DNA of 64,000 bases, taken from the NCBI GenBank assembly GCA_018881555.1, contig JACAXG010000032.1:942837-1006836 (forward strand), read 5' to 3'. The notes beneath the pieces are model-generated. The model searched no databases and was not told the DNA's origin. It saw nothing but the letters and a program-made list of their open reading frames with translations. Made by a program: the position numbers and the translations under genes. This document shows, piece after piece, positions 24,901-36,924 of the stretch (the first letter of the stretch is position 1; each line of letters starts with the position of its first letter). The DNA comes from Amblyornis subalaris (taxonomy: Eukaryota > Chordata > Aves > Passeriformes > Ptilonorhynchidae).

Positions 24901-27900
24901 AGCAATGCAGTAACCTCTTCTGGACACTGAGCTCACTGCTCACCATCCTCTGCAAAGTAATTAATATGGTCTAACAAAGAATTGCCCAAACTGCTCTTTA
25001 ATTCACTGACATTTTTGAGACCAAAACTTTCCTTGTTCAAACTGCCTACAAACTGTGGAGATCTAATATGCAATATAACAGTGGGTTCTCCTCCCAGTGG
25101 TACTGATGATCATTATCCTTCCTTTCTATCAATTTCTTCCTTATTTCCCCCTGACCGTCATCATCTTATAGATATTCAGAGTCATGAGAAAGGGCCCTTT
25201 CTCGTTCCTATTGAGGTCACTTAGGGCTGTGGCATCAGTGGGACCGTGCAATATCCAGTGACTGGGCATGTCAGCAGCCATTGTCCTTGGCTTGCCAAAA
25301 AAGATAGAGCAGCTGGGAATCTTTCCTTCTACTTAAGAGTATTTTACTCTTAATCCAGAATAATTGGGCAAAATACAAGCCACTTTGGAGACAGAAACAT
25401 CCAAACAGATCTTCCAGCCTTCTGTTTTTGGGATCAACAGCTGGCCTGTGCTGCAGCTCCTGGAAAGTTTATCTCATCTTTCCANCAGCAAAGAGATCAG
25501 CTCCCCTTGGCTTTCTGTCACAGAAACCTTCCTGGTGGGTGAAAATAAAAAAAGGGGAGGAAGGGTTCAGGGAATCCTGTGGTTAGCATGCAAGGAATCT
25601 GCTCCCTTTTATAGGGCTGCTGGAGTGACAGCGGGAGATGGTGGCAGCAAAGGTGTCCTGTCTCTTGCCTAAAGGACGAAAGGAAATACCACATCAGCAG
25701 CACTAGTGATTCTTGTCACCAAGGACTGGTTGTCCTGGAGAGTGTTGAAAGAGACCCAGGGCACAGGCCATGCCCACAGGGCCCCCCCCAAGTTAGCTAA
25801 TCTTTCTAAGAGGCAGGACGGAACTCCGGAGCACCTTNTAAGCACAGCTCTTCTTGGGGAAGAGTCACACGGTAAAACACTGCCCTTGAAAGTGCATTTA
25901 TCTGCTGATTTCAGTACCTGTGTCTATGAAGAGATGTCAGCCCACAATGTCTTTGATAAATCTCAGGGGGCAGAAACACAACAAATTAAGTGCCTCTCCA
26001 GGACTTTCTGTTTTCCTTACAAATAAGGTTTTATTTTCTGCCAGTTTATCAAAATGAGAAAATTGCAGGTAATCGGCTGTAAAGTGTAATATAGTTTTCT
26101 GGTAGTAAGCAATAATTTTAGGCCAACCATTAGACAGTCTTCCATACAGACCTTGAGTTGTTCATTGCTGAAAACAAGTGGCATCAGGAATACTGATCCA
26201 GAATTCAGCCTTCCAGTGCATAAAGGGGNCTTACAAGAAGGCTGGAGAGGGACTTTTCACAAAGGTGTGCAGTCATACAGTAAGGGGGAATGGCCTTGAG
26301 GTGAAGAAGGGCAAGTTTAGATTAGATATTAGGAAGAAATTCTTTACTCAGAGAGTGGTGAGGCACTGGAACAGGTTGCTCCGTTTTGGATATCCCATCC
26401 CTGGGAGTGTTCAAGGCCNGGTGGACACCGCTTGGAGCCACCTGGTCTAGTGGAAGTTGTCCTTGCCCATGTCAGGACATTGGAACAAGATGATATTTAA
26501 GGTCCCTTCCAACCCAGACTGGTTCATGTGTGATGACTCTAGGAATGCCCAAATTCTTTTTGCATTGGGAAATCTCCCACCTAATCTGACATTTAAGTGT
26601 TAGAATAACAGAAATGTCTAGTCTGGGGTCACTGGGTCACACTCCCCTAATGTCTTGGACATGCTCTCCTAGGTGGTCTGTGTTTCATTCTGAACAAAAA
26701 CAAGTGACTAAAGCAAGGAATCCTGGCAGCCAATCACATAAAGCTGGATTAGTAGTGGTTGACTCAGTGTAATCAACTCTTTCTTTTCNCTTTTTAACAG
26801 AGAAACAATGTCTGAACTGGACATTTACGGTGGAGAGAGATTCCAAATGGGAGTTTACACTCATAGCTAGTGTTTGCAGGGAACAGTGTCAATAAATACC
26901 CCTTACACTCCCTCCAGGCCACTCTCCAGAGAAGCAGCAAATTTATACAGTCATGGGTTTGATTAGACACAGTGATTTTATATACTTAGTTTTGAAGGGT
27001 TTGGTTTGGCTGACTTTTTCAATTACTGACAACCAGAATGCACACACAATGGGTCCTGCTTGTAGCAGCCATATATCTGAGTTGCAAAACCACAAAAATA
27101 CACGCAATTTCCTTGTCTACAGCTTTCCAATTTTCCTACACGCATGCATTTCCTACCAGCAAGCTGCAGGCAGCTTGCCATTCAGCTTGTGGAGTTCCTG
27201 GCTTGCCCTTCAGAGAGGCCTCACCCCCTCCAGGACTGAGGAAGAAGATGAGATTCATCTCTGGCATTCAGACTTATCCTACCCTGGGCAAGCACAACAC
27301 ACTGAGGGATCAAAGCCAAGTCTGGGGGCATCAAAGAGGTGCTGTGGGTCTCCTCCAAAAAGACTCAGGAACTTGCCCGAGGTCTCCCAAGAAATTTGTG
27401 GCAGAACAGAGAATGTCAGCTACTTTCCCAGCACATCTGCATCCCCAAAAATGAGTTAATAATAGTGTTTTGGTCTCAGTCATGTAACAAATGTACTTTA
27501 CAAGGGATCTGCTGCAGGACTTCCTACAGGGAACACAAAGCAGCAAAGTATTGGAGGCAAAGCTAATGGGTAACAGCTCTGAGGACATAAAGAGCTAAGT
27601 GAGCCAGGTAAAGATTTCTTTTCAATCCCTCCTACACATAAAACCATGAAATGGAAAGCCTAGGGTAAGATCTTCCCTGTTCTCAAGTTCTTCCAGATGC
27701 CTTAAGTGGGCCACTAACCCACAAGGGTTGAGGCGATGTTCATAGCTATCAATCACCCTGGTAAATGAAATGTTGCAAGTAAATTTTTCAGTAAATCAAT
27801 AAAAGAAGGGAAGGTTAGCCTCTGCCAANGTTTTCTGTCCATGTTCTCCAACNCTAAACACCACAACTGCCTCTTATCTGTTGCATGATGAACTTTCATT

Positions 27901-29054
27901 ATCATATCTGGGAAAACCTTCCACTGGTAAGGACTATGTCCCTCCATAGTACAGCTCAGTCCTTTGCTGTGCAGTGGAAGTGTCGGCAACTTCAATTCTG
28001 TCAGCTTAAGGGTTACGCTACAGCCAAAAACCAACCTTGTGCAAATTCTTGAGAACTTACCACTGACATTTGGAAGCCAAAGCACTCATATCAACTTTTT
28101 AAAAAATGCTGTAAATGTCTCTTAAAAACCCTGGATGCAAGAGTGAGAAGTGATGCAGAAAACCTTGGCCTTTAGCCAAATTATAGAAGAAACTACTCAC
28201 TACCCCTGTAGGTTCATTAATCTAGTTCTGCTATAAATTTTTATTATGAGTTATTATTGATTCTTAGCCATAAACACACTAGATGCCTGAGATCTTTGCT
28301 CCAAAGTTTTCAGAGTCGCAAATCCTGCACTTGGAAAAACTTGTGCTTACTTCAACACCCAGGAGCAGACCCTATTTATCTTAACAACATCAGCCAGCTC
28401 ATGTTTCTAATTTTAGTTGTTCCTACGGACAGTTGAGTAACACTGGCACCTTCCAAATAATCCTTTGATTTCCTGACATCACATGTGCTCTTGGGAGGAT
28501 ACATAGAGACAACATTCCCTACACAAATGGTCAGAGCTGATTAACTGCTGGGGGATGTTATAAGTTTAAGTGATGTATGATCACTTACAGTGGCCTAAGA
28601 GCCAAATGAGTCACAANAAGTAAAGCCAAGGATTCTCTTTGGGTTTCAAGTTTCCAAAGTAAAAGCCTCTTGAAATAGGATCTAAAGCAAAAAGAATGCT
28701 ACAGCAATTTCTGAATGTGCTGAAAAAGCTAATCATTGGGAAGAAAAACTATAAAAATAATGCTCTTCAAACCCAGTCAAACATAATNTAGTCTTGAAGT
28801 GTAATTCTCCTTCAACCACATTCCTGAACTGTTACTGACTAGAGTTGCAGGAAAACTAAGAAATTCACCAGCAAAATCTAATTCAGTCCTGTCTAAACTA
28901 CAAGGATAAATTACCCACTAAGCTGTGTGAGATGTCAGAGCTCCTGTGCTGGGCAGCCCCACTTAATACAGGTCTGTGCAGCACCAACACTGAGAGCTGC
29001 TGTCTGGCCAAGGAAAGGTGAAGTCCAAAATGANGAGATACATTTTAACAATAC
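18949..29054 (-). other. EVA1C: EVA1C intron 2
   Basis: This stretch of 10.1 kb separates the two recognised exons. On the minus strand it opens with gtattg and closes with ctgcag, and it joins in phase 0. It holds one CR1 copy at 26208-26535. Otherwise I see unremarkable intronic sequence with no recognisable exon, RNA gene or large repeat. Open frames up to 168 codons, such as the one at 26953-27459 on the plus strand, match no family I know. Confidence 0.85.
26208..26535 (+). mobile_element. CR1 LINE, 5'-truncated copy
   Basis: This sense CR1 has GGAGAGGGACTTTTCACAA, AGATTAGATATTAGGAAGAAATTCTTTACTCAGAGAGTGG, the CCTGGTCTAGTGGAAG phrase and TTTAAGGTCCCTTCCAACCCAG. It is the only clear repeat in intron 2. 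Confidence 0.92.
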
Positions 29055-29269
29055 CTGGAGAGAAGTGCCAACCGAACAGGCAACATCTTCTTTGACTAAA
29101 GTTGCATAGGAGTGTGGATAGCGAGAAGGACACATCTGATGACTTGGTACAATCCGCCCATAAAAAGAAGACTGGATGCTGATGGTGGTTCTGTGAGGAC
29201 ACCTCAGGGACACATATTCTCCATCACAGGCGTGGTCAGTGTAATTCTTTAGTACCTGAGATATGTAAC
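29055..29269 (-). CDS. EVA1C: EVA1C coding exon 2: first part of SUEL lectin domain 1
   Basis: This 215-nt internal exon encodes 71 full codons plus two bases of a split glycine codon. It covers the first part of the N-terminal SUEL/galactose-lectin domain of EVA1C, a type I membrane protein whose lectin domains bind heparin and which is linked to axon-guidance (Slit/Robo) signalling. Visible features are an N-glycosylation sequon NYT, the ACDGEYVSLRCP segment with two cysteines, the family YGR motif (SFYGR), and two further cysteines at about residues 47 and 65. On the minus strand the acceptor is ttttgcag before GTTAC and the donor is CTCCAG before gtattg. The exon ends in phase 0, which fits the exon at 18825-18948. 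The assignment rests on remembered human EVA1C, whose matching stretch starts GYLTKLLQNHTTYACDGDYL. The gene call is strong. Latrophilin-type lectin domains match less well. Confidence 0.93.
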
Positions 29270-29584
29270 CTGCAAAACCCATGACAAAAGCCATCATTAG
29301 CGAAAGGCAGCTAATATTTAGGTGATTTACAGCAGTGAAACCTAACAAACACGAAATAACAGGCAATGAGGGACACAGATTTTATTACTCACCTCGCGGG
29401 AGCAAGGGAGAGACACAAAGACATGGAGATTAGGGACACTTGGTGAGTTGACCTTCAGCCATGTTATATATCCTTAATGGAAGCAATATTTGGGTGCTCC
29501 AAACTCTTAGTCCAGTCATACAACTTATTCACATCGGCATATCTGTCAAGTTTACAGGAAATGCAGCTGAGCCAGACTCATCAT

Positions 29585-30070
29585 CTAGACCCCGTTTAGA
29601 TGCCACATGCAATTTTTGGCCCCTCAGTACAAGACAGAGTTCAAGAAACTGGAGTGAGTACAAAGGGCCACCAAGAAGTCTGGGATCTGGAGCACATTCC
29701 GTGTAAGAAGTGACTTCTTCAGCATGGAGAAAAGGCTTCTTTGGGGGAAAGTAAGAGCAGCCTGCCAGTATCTCCTGGAAGGTTATCAAAGGGATGGGGC
29801 CAGGCTCTTCCCAGTGGTGCATGGTAGGAGAACNAGAAATAACAGGAACCATAAGAAACAAGAGAGTTTCAAACAACGTATATGGAGCAAGTCCTTCGCT
29901 GAGAGCAGTCAGGCAATGGAGCAGGTTGCCCAGAGAAGCTGTGCAGTCTACATTCTTGGAAGTTTTCAAGACCTTACTGGATAAAGCCCTGACCAACCAG
30001 ATCTGACATTCTAGAGCAGTAGGTTGGATTAGAGAACTGAAGTCCCTTCCAGCCTCCCTTTTCCTCTAAA
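29585..30070 (+). mobile_element. CR1 LINE, 5'-truncated copy
   Basis: About 490 bp of sense CR1 begins with CTAGACCCCGTTTAGATG and includes AGGCTCTTCCCAGTGGTGCATGGTAGGAGAAC, GGCAATGGAGCAGGTTGCCCAGAGAAGCTGTG and TCCCTTCCAGCCTCC. It lies only about 300 bp from EVA1C exon 2, in the upstream intron. Confidence 0.88.
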
Positions 30071-30638
30071 CTTATGATCATGGGCAGGAAAGGTGCAAAC
30101 ACAGAGCCACTAAGGGGAAAGTTGGTGTTACAATTGGTTGTATGAAGCCCTATTCCATCCTGGCACACCAGCCACATCCTTGATCTCCTTTCACCATATA
30201 CCATTTTAATTCTTCTGGCTGCACCTTCTGTTGTAGGCCTTTGACACTTTCTCAAAGCTTTGCTTTCTCTCCAATTCTGCAANGTTTCAATCTTTTTAGA
30301 AAGAAAACAGTGTGCAGAACTAAATCTCTCCTTGCTTCTTAGAGGATTNTGTTATCCACTGTAATGAAGTTGTTTACAGGAATAAAGCAGGGAACAAAGT
30401 CTCATTAAATTACACAGAGTCAAAAGGGTTGATTGCAGTCAGGTTGCCATGGGAACTACCAAACAATCCTGACTTTGTCACACTCAGGGAAACCTCCATG
30501 TTGCTGATATGGAGGCATCCATACAGAGAACACTACAGCATGGCCCCAGTCATTGTCAGCCATGGTCCCACTCAACCCCATGGACCTCTCTGAGTGGGCT
30601 TGGAAGCCCCCTTCCCACTACTGCCACCAACACGAACC

Positions 30639-30719
30639 TACCAGCAGCCACCCCACAATGCCTGTCCCTATCTTCCTTTACGANGGAAGACGGAGGCCAT
30701 TGTGGGATGGCTGCTGGTA
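30639..30719. repeat. Long inverted repeat (hairpin) next to the solo LTR
   Basis: The arm at 30639-30663 pairs with 30695-30719 over 25 positions with two mismatches and one G-T pair. Inside the 31-nt loop, TCTTCC (30671-30676) pairs with GGAAGA (30685-30690). The right arm ends 14 bp before the LTR target-site duplication. It may be a small inverted-repeat element, a chance fold or a transcribed hairpin. I do not recognise it. Confidence 0.75.
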
Positions 30720-30733
30720 GACTCTTTTCTTAA

Positions 30734-30738
30734 GAGAC
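30734..30738. repeat. Left target-site duplication of the solo LTR (GAGAC)
   Basis: The five bases GAGAC immediately precede the TGTCTTGG terminus and are repeated exactly after the CCAAGACA terminus. Confidence 0.85.
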
Positions 30739-31179
30739 TGTCTTGGGGTGACTTTATGACTGTATCCCAATNGCCTGCTTCATGCAAAATATGAACTCGG
30801 TGCCTTTAAAGCTGCCAGAATAATTTTCTCAGCACAGCTGCTTCAAGGACACACACATTCCTTGCTTATCACTGCTGCAGAAGCTGCCGTGGTTTCGGCA
30901 GCTGAAGGCGAAGGGAACACTTTTACTTGTTTTCTCCTCTAGCTAGCTCTCTCAGCTTTGTCGTTCTCAGGAGAGAGAGATAGAACACTTTTAATTCCTT
31001 TTTTTCTGCTAGCTCTTGGCCCTGTGTTTTCTCAGGAGAGGGAGATGGGAGAGAGTTAAAAAACAACTCTGCTTTTTTTAGCCAGCCTCCTTCCTGAGGC
31101 AAGGAAAGAAGACAGCTTTTTCTGGGACCGTGGTTTTTCCTTCTTCCTTTGGAACTGTACAACAGACAACTGAACTCCA

Positions 31180-31261
31180 GGGCCTACATCCTGGGCCTAG
31201 AGAGGGGCCTACACCATGCTGGGCCTGGAGAGGGGCCTACACCATCCTGGGCCCAGGGGGG
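31180..31261 (+). repeat. Short tandem repeat inside the LTR (about three 25-28 bp units)
   Basis: Three successive copies of a unit beginning GGGCCTACA and ending CTGGGCC(T/C) start at about 31180, 31205 and 31233. The first is about 3 bp shorter. Repeated units of this kind are common in LTRs and help to define subfamilies. Confidence 0.75.
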
Positions 31262-31441
31262 GCTTGACATCATACCCTAGCAGCCAGCTAGAGACAGAGC
31301 TGAGCTACACCCAGAAAAGGACTCTGAATTCATCCAGGTTCCTCTGCCACGAGAGGTTTATTATCTAACATTATTCATTTTTTATTTTTTCTTATCTTCC
31401 CCTAGTGCCTGTGTTGCACCCCACAGCACCCTGTTCTGTTA

Positions 31442-31447
31442 AATAAA
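31442..31447 (+). promoter_or_regulatory. LTR polyadenylation signal AATAAA
   Basis: AATAAA lies within GTTAAATAAACAGG and is followed by a T-run. Its position near the 3' end of the LTR fits the R region. It lies on the strand opposite to EVA1C and so should not end that transcript. Confidence 0.6.
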
Positions 31448-31567
31448 CAGGTTTTTTTCACTTTCCTCCGAGAAATTCCTAAGGTGGGTGGAAGGGAGTA
31501 GTAGAGCCCTATCATTTGCAGAGGAGACTCCTCTAGTCTTCCTCATAAGTTTGTCCAAACCAAGACA

Positions 31568-31572
31568 GAGAC
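31568..31572. repeat. Right target-site duplication of the solo LTR (GAGAC)
   Basis: This is an exact copy of the five bases before the LTR, directly after its CA end. The match shows that both element ends are intact. Confidence 0.85.
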
Positions 31573-31691
31573 AGCGTAGAGAGAAAACACAAAGTAATTA
31601 AGAGAAACAAGTAATCCCTGGATGAATTCCTAAAAGGGAACCTAAAACTTGTTTTTTTAAAAATGATGACTATTCTCTTGGTGGCCCATAA

Positions 31692-32225
31692 GCACAGAAT
31701 AACTTAGGTTGGTACCTCTGCAAGTCATCTAGTCCAGCCTTCTTTTCAAAACAAGACCAACTTAGTCCAGATTTCCCAAGGCCTTGTCCAGTTCTGTGTA
31801 TCCCCAAGGGTAGGGCCTCCACAACCTCTCAGAGCAACTTTTGCCAAAGCTTAATAACTTTCACAGTGAAAAATTTTTCTCACTCCATGCNATTGGAACT
31901 TCCCCTTTTATACCTTTTTTTTGTTCCCTCTGGTTCTTTCACTGGTACATTTTTGTACCTCCTGGTACCTTTCAGAGAGAAGAGGTTCCATTTCATCTAC
32001 ACCTTTAGGTAGTGTAAAACAGTAATTAGATCCCACTTTCCTTTTTTTTTACTTCTAGATGACCAGGCCAGTTCCCTCAGTTTCCCACTATTTATCACAT
32101 GTTCCAGTACCCTTGCCTTCCTAGCAGCCAAAGGCACTTTCTCCAGATCTTCANCATCTTTGCTATACTGAGGACCCAGCTTGGCGTGCTGTTACCCTCC
32201 ATCCCTGCAAGGCGCATTGCTTCCT
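31692..32225 (-). mobile_element. CR1 LINE copy, older
   Basis: This antisense CR1 lies about 120 bp after the solo LTR. It shows the TTAGGTTGG...AAGTCATCTAGTCCAGCC tail, AAGGCCTTGTCCAGTTC, ACAACCTCTCAGAGCAAC and an internal part ending GGACCCAGCTTGGCGTGCT. Many substitutions and indels suggest a subfamily older than the copy at 34672. Confidence 0.85.
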
Positions 32226-34671
32226 CACACTCAACCATCCTGCCTCCCAAGACGTGACAATGCATCCAGGGAAGCACAGCTCATGTGGGTTGAGAGAATT
32301 CACATGGATTGGTCAGAATAATTTCAACAGCAACTCTAGCTATCCTTGTAGACACATCTGTAGGGTATCTTTACTCCAAGTTAAACACTCCCAGGGCTTT
32401 TTCTCTGTCCCTAAAACCACATCCAGCAACTTCCTCTTACTTTCCAAAATGATATGAACTACACCCAGAGCTTTTACCGTGAATAGCTCTGTGCTTCCAC
32501 ACCAACACTGAAACCTAGCTCAGGAGTTCTGAGAAAAACCACCAGTCTCAACAAATTTCAAGGAGTCTAAAACAACCACAATCACTGTTCTTAGAGATAG
32601 CCAAAACACAGTAATTTAGCTTCAGCATTCAAGCTGCCACTGTGAGGGCTGGATTCTCTCATTTGTCTAAATTTTAGCCTGTAGTTCTTATCTAACAGTT
32701 CTGTTGCTGCAGTGCCTCGAGGTGTGTGCCAAATAAATATTTACTCAAATCAGCATATTAATTTCCAAGTCCCCAGGGCAGCATTTGCTCATAAGAAAAA
32801 AGCTGACACACAGCCTCAGTTACTAGAGCAAGTGACAGAGCTGTGTCAGATCAGGAAAAAGCACTATTTAATTTAGTGTCTTTATCTCCCTTGTTCAAGG
32901 AAGTGCTCTGGGGTAGAATAAAGTAGTGGGGTGGACCTCCTTTCCCAGTCAGTAGAATTCATGCTCTGGGGGATGCTGCACACCTAGTCCCAGAATTAGT
33001 TCAGCTCTCTCCCTCAGAAGTAAGGCAAGTATACAAGATGGGCATCAGGACAAGCAAACTACAAACAGAATCAGAATATAACACAAAATATTGAAACCCA
33101 CTTTCCATGCTGTTACTCCAGTGCATTAGGACTTTTCCCTGAGGCTAACCTATTAAGGAGCCAGAGAAATACAACCAAAGTGCAGTCAAGACTCTACTGT
33201 TTCCTTTGAATATTCAATTTCTCTGTCAGAACAGCCATTCTAGGGCATGCCTTTCATACTGCCAATTCAGGATCAGGGAAGGTTTCAGCCCCTGCAATTA
33301 GTGCAGATCACTTGTTGAAACAGCTCCTTCCTCTCATCTTCCATCAGCAATCTCAAAATAACTTGAGTTCGTTCAAGCTCAAGATATTGAAGGGATTGAA
33401 TGCTTTGATGATGACTAACTCATAATAAACAAAGCACAATGTCTGAAACATCTGGCACTGACCACTGTCAGAAGGAAGATACTCGATTAGACACGGGTAT
33501 GGTCAGGGAGGAGATGATGTTCTTCAAAGAGCAAAAGGAAGTGGCTGTAGAGAATTAATGCTTTTTTTTTCCTCTCTAAGTGTGTCAGATTTGTGCTATA
33601 TCAGTGGTAGCTCTTTTGAAAGTGTTGGCATTTCATTACCCATTGATTCATGGTTCAGTAACCCAAAATCTGAATTATTTTCAGTAACCTTGTTGAATTT
33701 TCAGTAACAAGTCTCCAAGTGACCTTTTGTACCATTACCCATGGTACCAGGGAGGGAACTACTGGGATGCTCTTTGCTCAATGAAATATATAAACATGTA
33801 GCCAATGGCAGATGTTTGAGGACTTTAANGGCACTTGTATAGCAGGGTAAGACAATGTTAGAGCAGGTGATAATTTGAGCTTTTCTTAAAAACATATATT
33901 TCATTTGAAAACATGGTAAAAGCACAAAAGAAATCTAAAGCACTAAGCCCACCAAACCTTTTCCAAATGCTACATGTTTTGAAAACCTGGGATAAGAAAA
34001 ACAATCTCAAAATATTTTGGGTTTAGCACCACTCTTTTATTAAGGATTGAGTTGAGGACATAGAATCTTTGATGGTGGGCTTTCATACTCCCAATTTGAA
34101 TCAATTTATAGGACTCCAGAGCTAAANGTGTCCTTGATTCAAAAGACCAATGTCACCACCAAACAGGGATTTACACTCTGAAGACAAAATAAACAACCAA
34201 AAGAAATGCATCGCAAAAGCGATGGATCATTCTTCCCTCTAACAAGAAGGAAATGTTCCTTTCAAATACCACTTGTAATTTATTTTTCCAAAGTGCAGGG
34301 TTTGTCTCCTATCAGTCATCAGCAGTTATTCTACACTAGTCACCAACCACAATGCTTAATGCTGACTGTAAATTTATCCCTCCCAGCAATGTCAGCTCCC
34401 AAGAATTGTTTGAACCATTGCCTCTCCAGGAAACTGTTGATCAGTACTCATCCAACAGTCAGTTCTAAATCTTTACATATATGCGGGAAAGAGAAACATT
34501 ACAGCTTCATACAGAATATTATCNTTTTGCAGGAACTGTAAATCTAAACATCCTCCTTTACTTACTCTCATGGAGCTGCAGCCCTTCCTTTTTGAAACCA
34601 AAGCAGCTGATGGAGCAGTTCGCAAAAGCACAGATGGTNAAAGAGTTTCCAACCCATCCAGAAGCAGGATA

Positions 34672-35000
34672 ATACAGCCTTCCAGCACATAAAGGGGCTT
34701 TACCACAAGGGTACAGAGGGGCATTTCACAGGGGCCTGTAGTGATGGGACAAGGAAGAATGGCTTAAAACTAGGAGTGTTCTCTTAGGAAGAAATTCTTT
34801 ACTGTGATGGTGGTGGGGCCCTGGCACAGGTTGCCCAGAGAGGTTGTGGTGTCCCATCCCTGGAAGTGTTCAAAGCCAGGTTGGATGGAGCTCTGAGCAA
34901 ACTGGTCTAGTGGAAGGTGTCCCTGCCCATGGCAGGGGGTTGGAACAAGATGATATTTAAGGTCCCTTCCAACCCAAATTGTTCTATGATTCCATGAGTC
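34672..35000 (+). mobile_element. CR1 LINE, 5'-truncated copy
   Basis: This well-preserved sense CR1 tail contains GGAAGAAATTCTTTACTGTGATGGTGG, GGCACAGGTTGCCCAGAGAGGTTGTGG, CTGGTCTAGTGGAAGGTGTCCCTGCCCATGGCAGGGGGTTGG and the TTCTATGATTCCATGA terminus. Its start, CAGCCTTCCAGCACATAAAGGGGC, matches the start of the copy at 26208. Confidence 0.95.
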
Positions 35001-36924
35001 TCTGAGTCTGTAACAGTTCTCTGATAACAGTAGAGCACANGCTCATTCCCGTTCAGTGTTTCAAAACTAGTAAGTCTTCTTCTTCAACTAAAACCAGTTC
35101 TAGTTTTGCCTGACAAGGCACATAGCCTGACAAGGCACCAGCTCACCAATCATCAGAACACAATTTTCATCTTTCACCAGNGAACATCTCTGGAGGAATG
35201 TGCTGGAAGAATAGAGACAATCACAATAGAACTAACTCCTTTTACAGTTTGGATGTGATCCAAAACTTCTAATAAATTACAAGAAAATTCAAAGGATTCT
35301 CATGGTTAATAAACTACTACATATAATTAAAGCCAGAGCTTCATAAACATCTGCATCAATGTATATCCAAGCTATTGTAATGTCTTCTTAAAATATCCCG
35401 TTTTGAGCTGTTGTGGTTACAAATACAGGAGTGCATATATATCATAGAGAAAAATCAACCTCATAAAAAAAAGGACTTTATACTTAGAAATGAGTGATTT
35501 CCCATTATCTGAAACACATGAAGTCACTGCATTTAACTGTGCTAGTGAATTAAGTATTCCCTTGTTGCTGGTTGACACAGATTCTTTTATTTTTAATCCT
35601 CTTATTTTCCAAATCCATATTGCTTTTTCAGTATCTACTGCTATTTTCTTCTAGTTTCCTCAGCTTCTTTGCAGAGGTTTTAGAGACAGTGAATATGAAA
35701 CAGAACTTTTTTCCAGGAGATACCNGAATTGGATACTTGTCTGGAGCTCAGACAACCCCTAAACCACTCTGGTTTTCAGGCAGGCTGTGGACTGGAGAAT
35801 TTCAGCTTATTCTTTATAGGCAGAGCACTGATACTCACAACATCCCACAGAAGCAGCACTAAGCCAGTGGAGTCGAGTAACACGCCACGAGGATGGGCCA
35901 ACAGGGCTGAAACGTGAGCCCAGGCAAGGCATGAAGCCAGAGCAGGGGACTCAATGAATGCATTTCATANCAGGCATTACTGATAATCCTGTGTTGTAGC
36001 AGTAAAAGCAGCTCTCTCAAGTCACAGAGCAGCCCAGCACGGACAAGTAGGGTTTGTTTTGCTTTGTTACTAATACTGGAGATTAAAATGTGCTGTTACA
36101 ATCCTTCTACAGAGAGATTTGCTTTCCGTCCAGCTACTCCCCAACCCTTTCACTTTTCAGATACTGTACAGCTCTGAACAAACCTGAACATCTTGTAAGC
36201 ATATTTAGGGAAATATTTTTATTTTAAGTCAACAGTGCCCTGCCCACTATCTGATATTCTGTACCGCAGTTACAGCTCCAAACAGCATCCAGGGTTAACT
36301 CGGAAAAATGGTTTTGAAACAAGAGCGAATTTAGAACCGCAGCTGAGTGCCAGCACTTCAAGGCTAAACAAGGTAAGGTTTTGTAAATGCTGATCAGTAT
36401 TTCATAGGTCTCCCGGGTTTGTGTAAGGATGAGAAAGTGCTGGAAGTTAGATTGGTTAAGGCTAGGGGTGACAGGAATAAAAACACCATCATTTTCAACT
36501 CTGTAGGTTTGAATATTACACAGATACTATTGAGGANAATTGCTAATTATTCCCTTAAATTCCCTAACTGTAAACTCCTACAAAATTTAATAAAACACTA
36601 TAGCCTTTCCACAGGCTGTTGGAATTACTCTGGAAAATTTAATAAGCAATGCCAACTGCAAGTATTTTGGATCTAGAACTTTAAACAATTCGTCTAAAAA
36701 TTCAATACAAAAAATCTTTTTTGCTATTTGACTATAATCTTAGATTACTTTTCTTTGAATGTTCCATAAATTCGTGGTTTCTGGAGAGNTTTTTTTCTAA
36801 GACAAGTTTTAAAAGTCCTTATGGCTATGGAGATTTATTTTTTCTGATACTCCACATTTTGAAAAGACAAATGAACAGAAATTTTAAAATTATCCTTTTT
36901 TTTTAATGCTTGTCTTTTCAGAAT

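Larger units (their letters stand above)
30739..31567 (+). mobile_element. Solo LTR of an ERVL-type endogenous retrovirus
   Basis: This 829-bp element has matched termini, TGTCTTGG at the left and CCAAGACA at the right, which are perfect 8-bp inverted repeats with the usual TG...CA ends. It is flanked by identical 5-bp sequences GAGAC (30734-30738 and 31568-31572), the duplication size typical of ERVL and some other retroviruses. A polyadenylation signal AATAAA lies at 31442-31447, about 120 bp from the 3' end and followed by a T-rich stretch, which sets the orientation as plus, antisense to EVA1C. No second LTR and no gag or pol remnants are seen nearby, so recombination between two LTRs probably left this single copy. 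The ERVL label is inferred from duplication length. No family name is certain. Confidence 0.88.

Noticed and set aside
29529..29996. 155-codon minus-strand open frame.
   Set aside because: It is antisense to a CR1 copy and is explained by that repeat.
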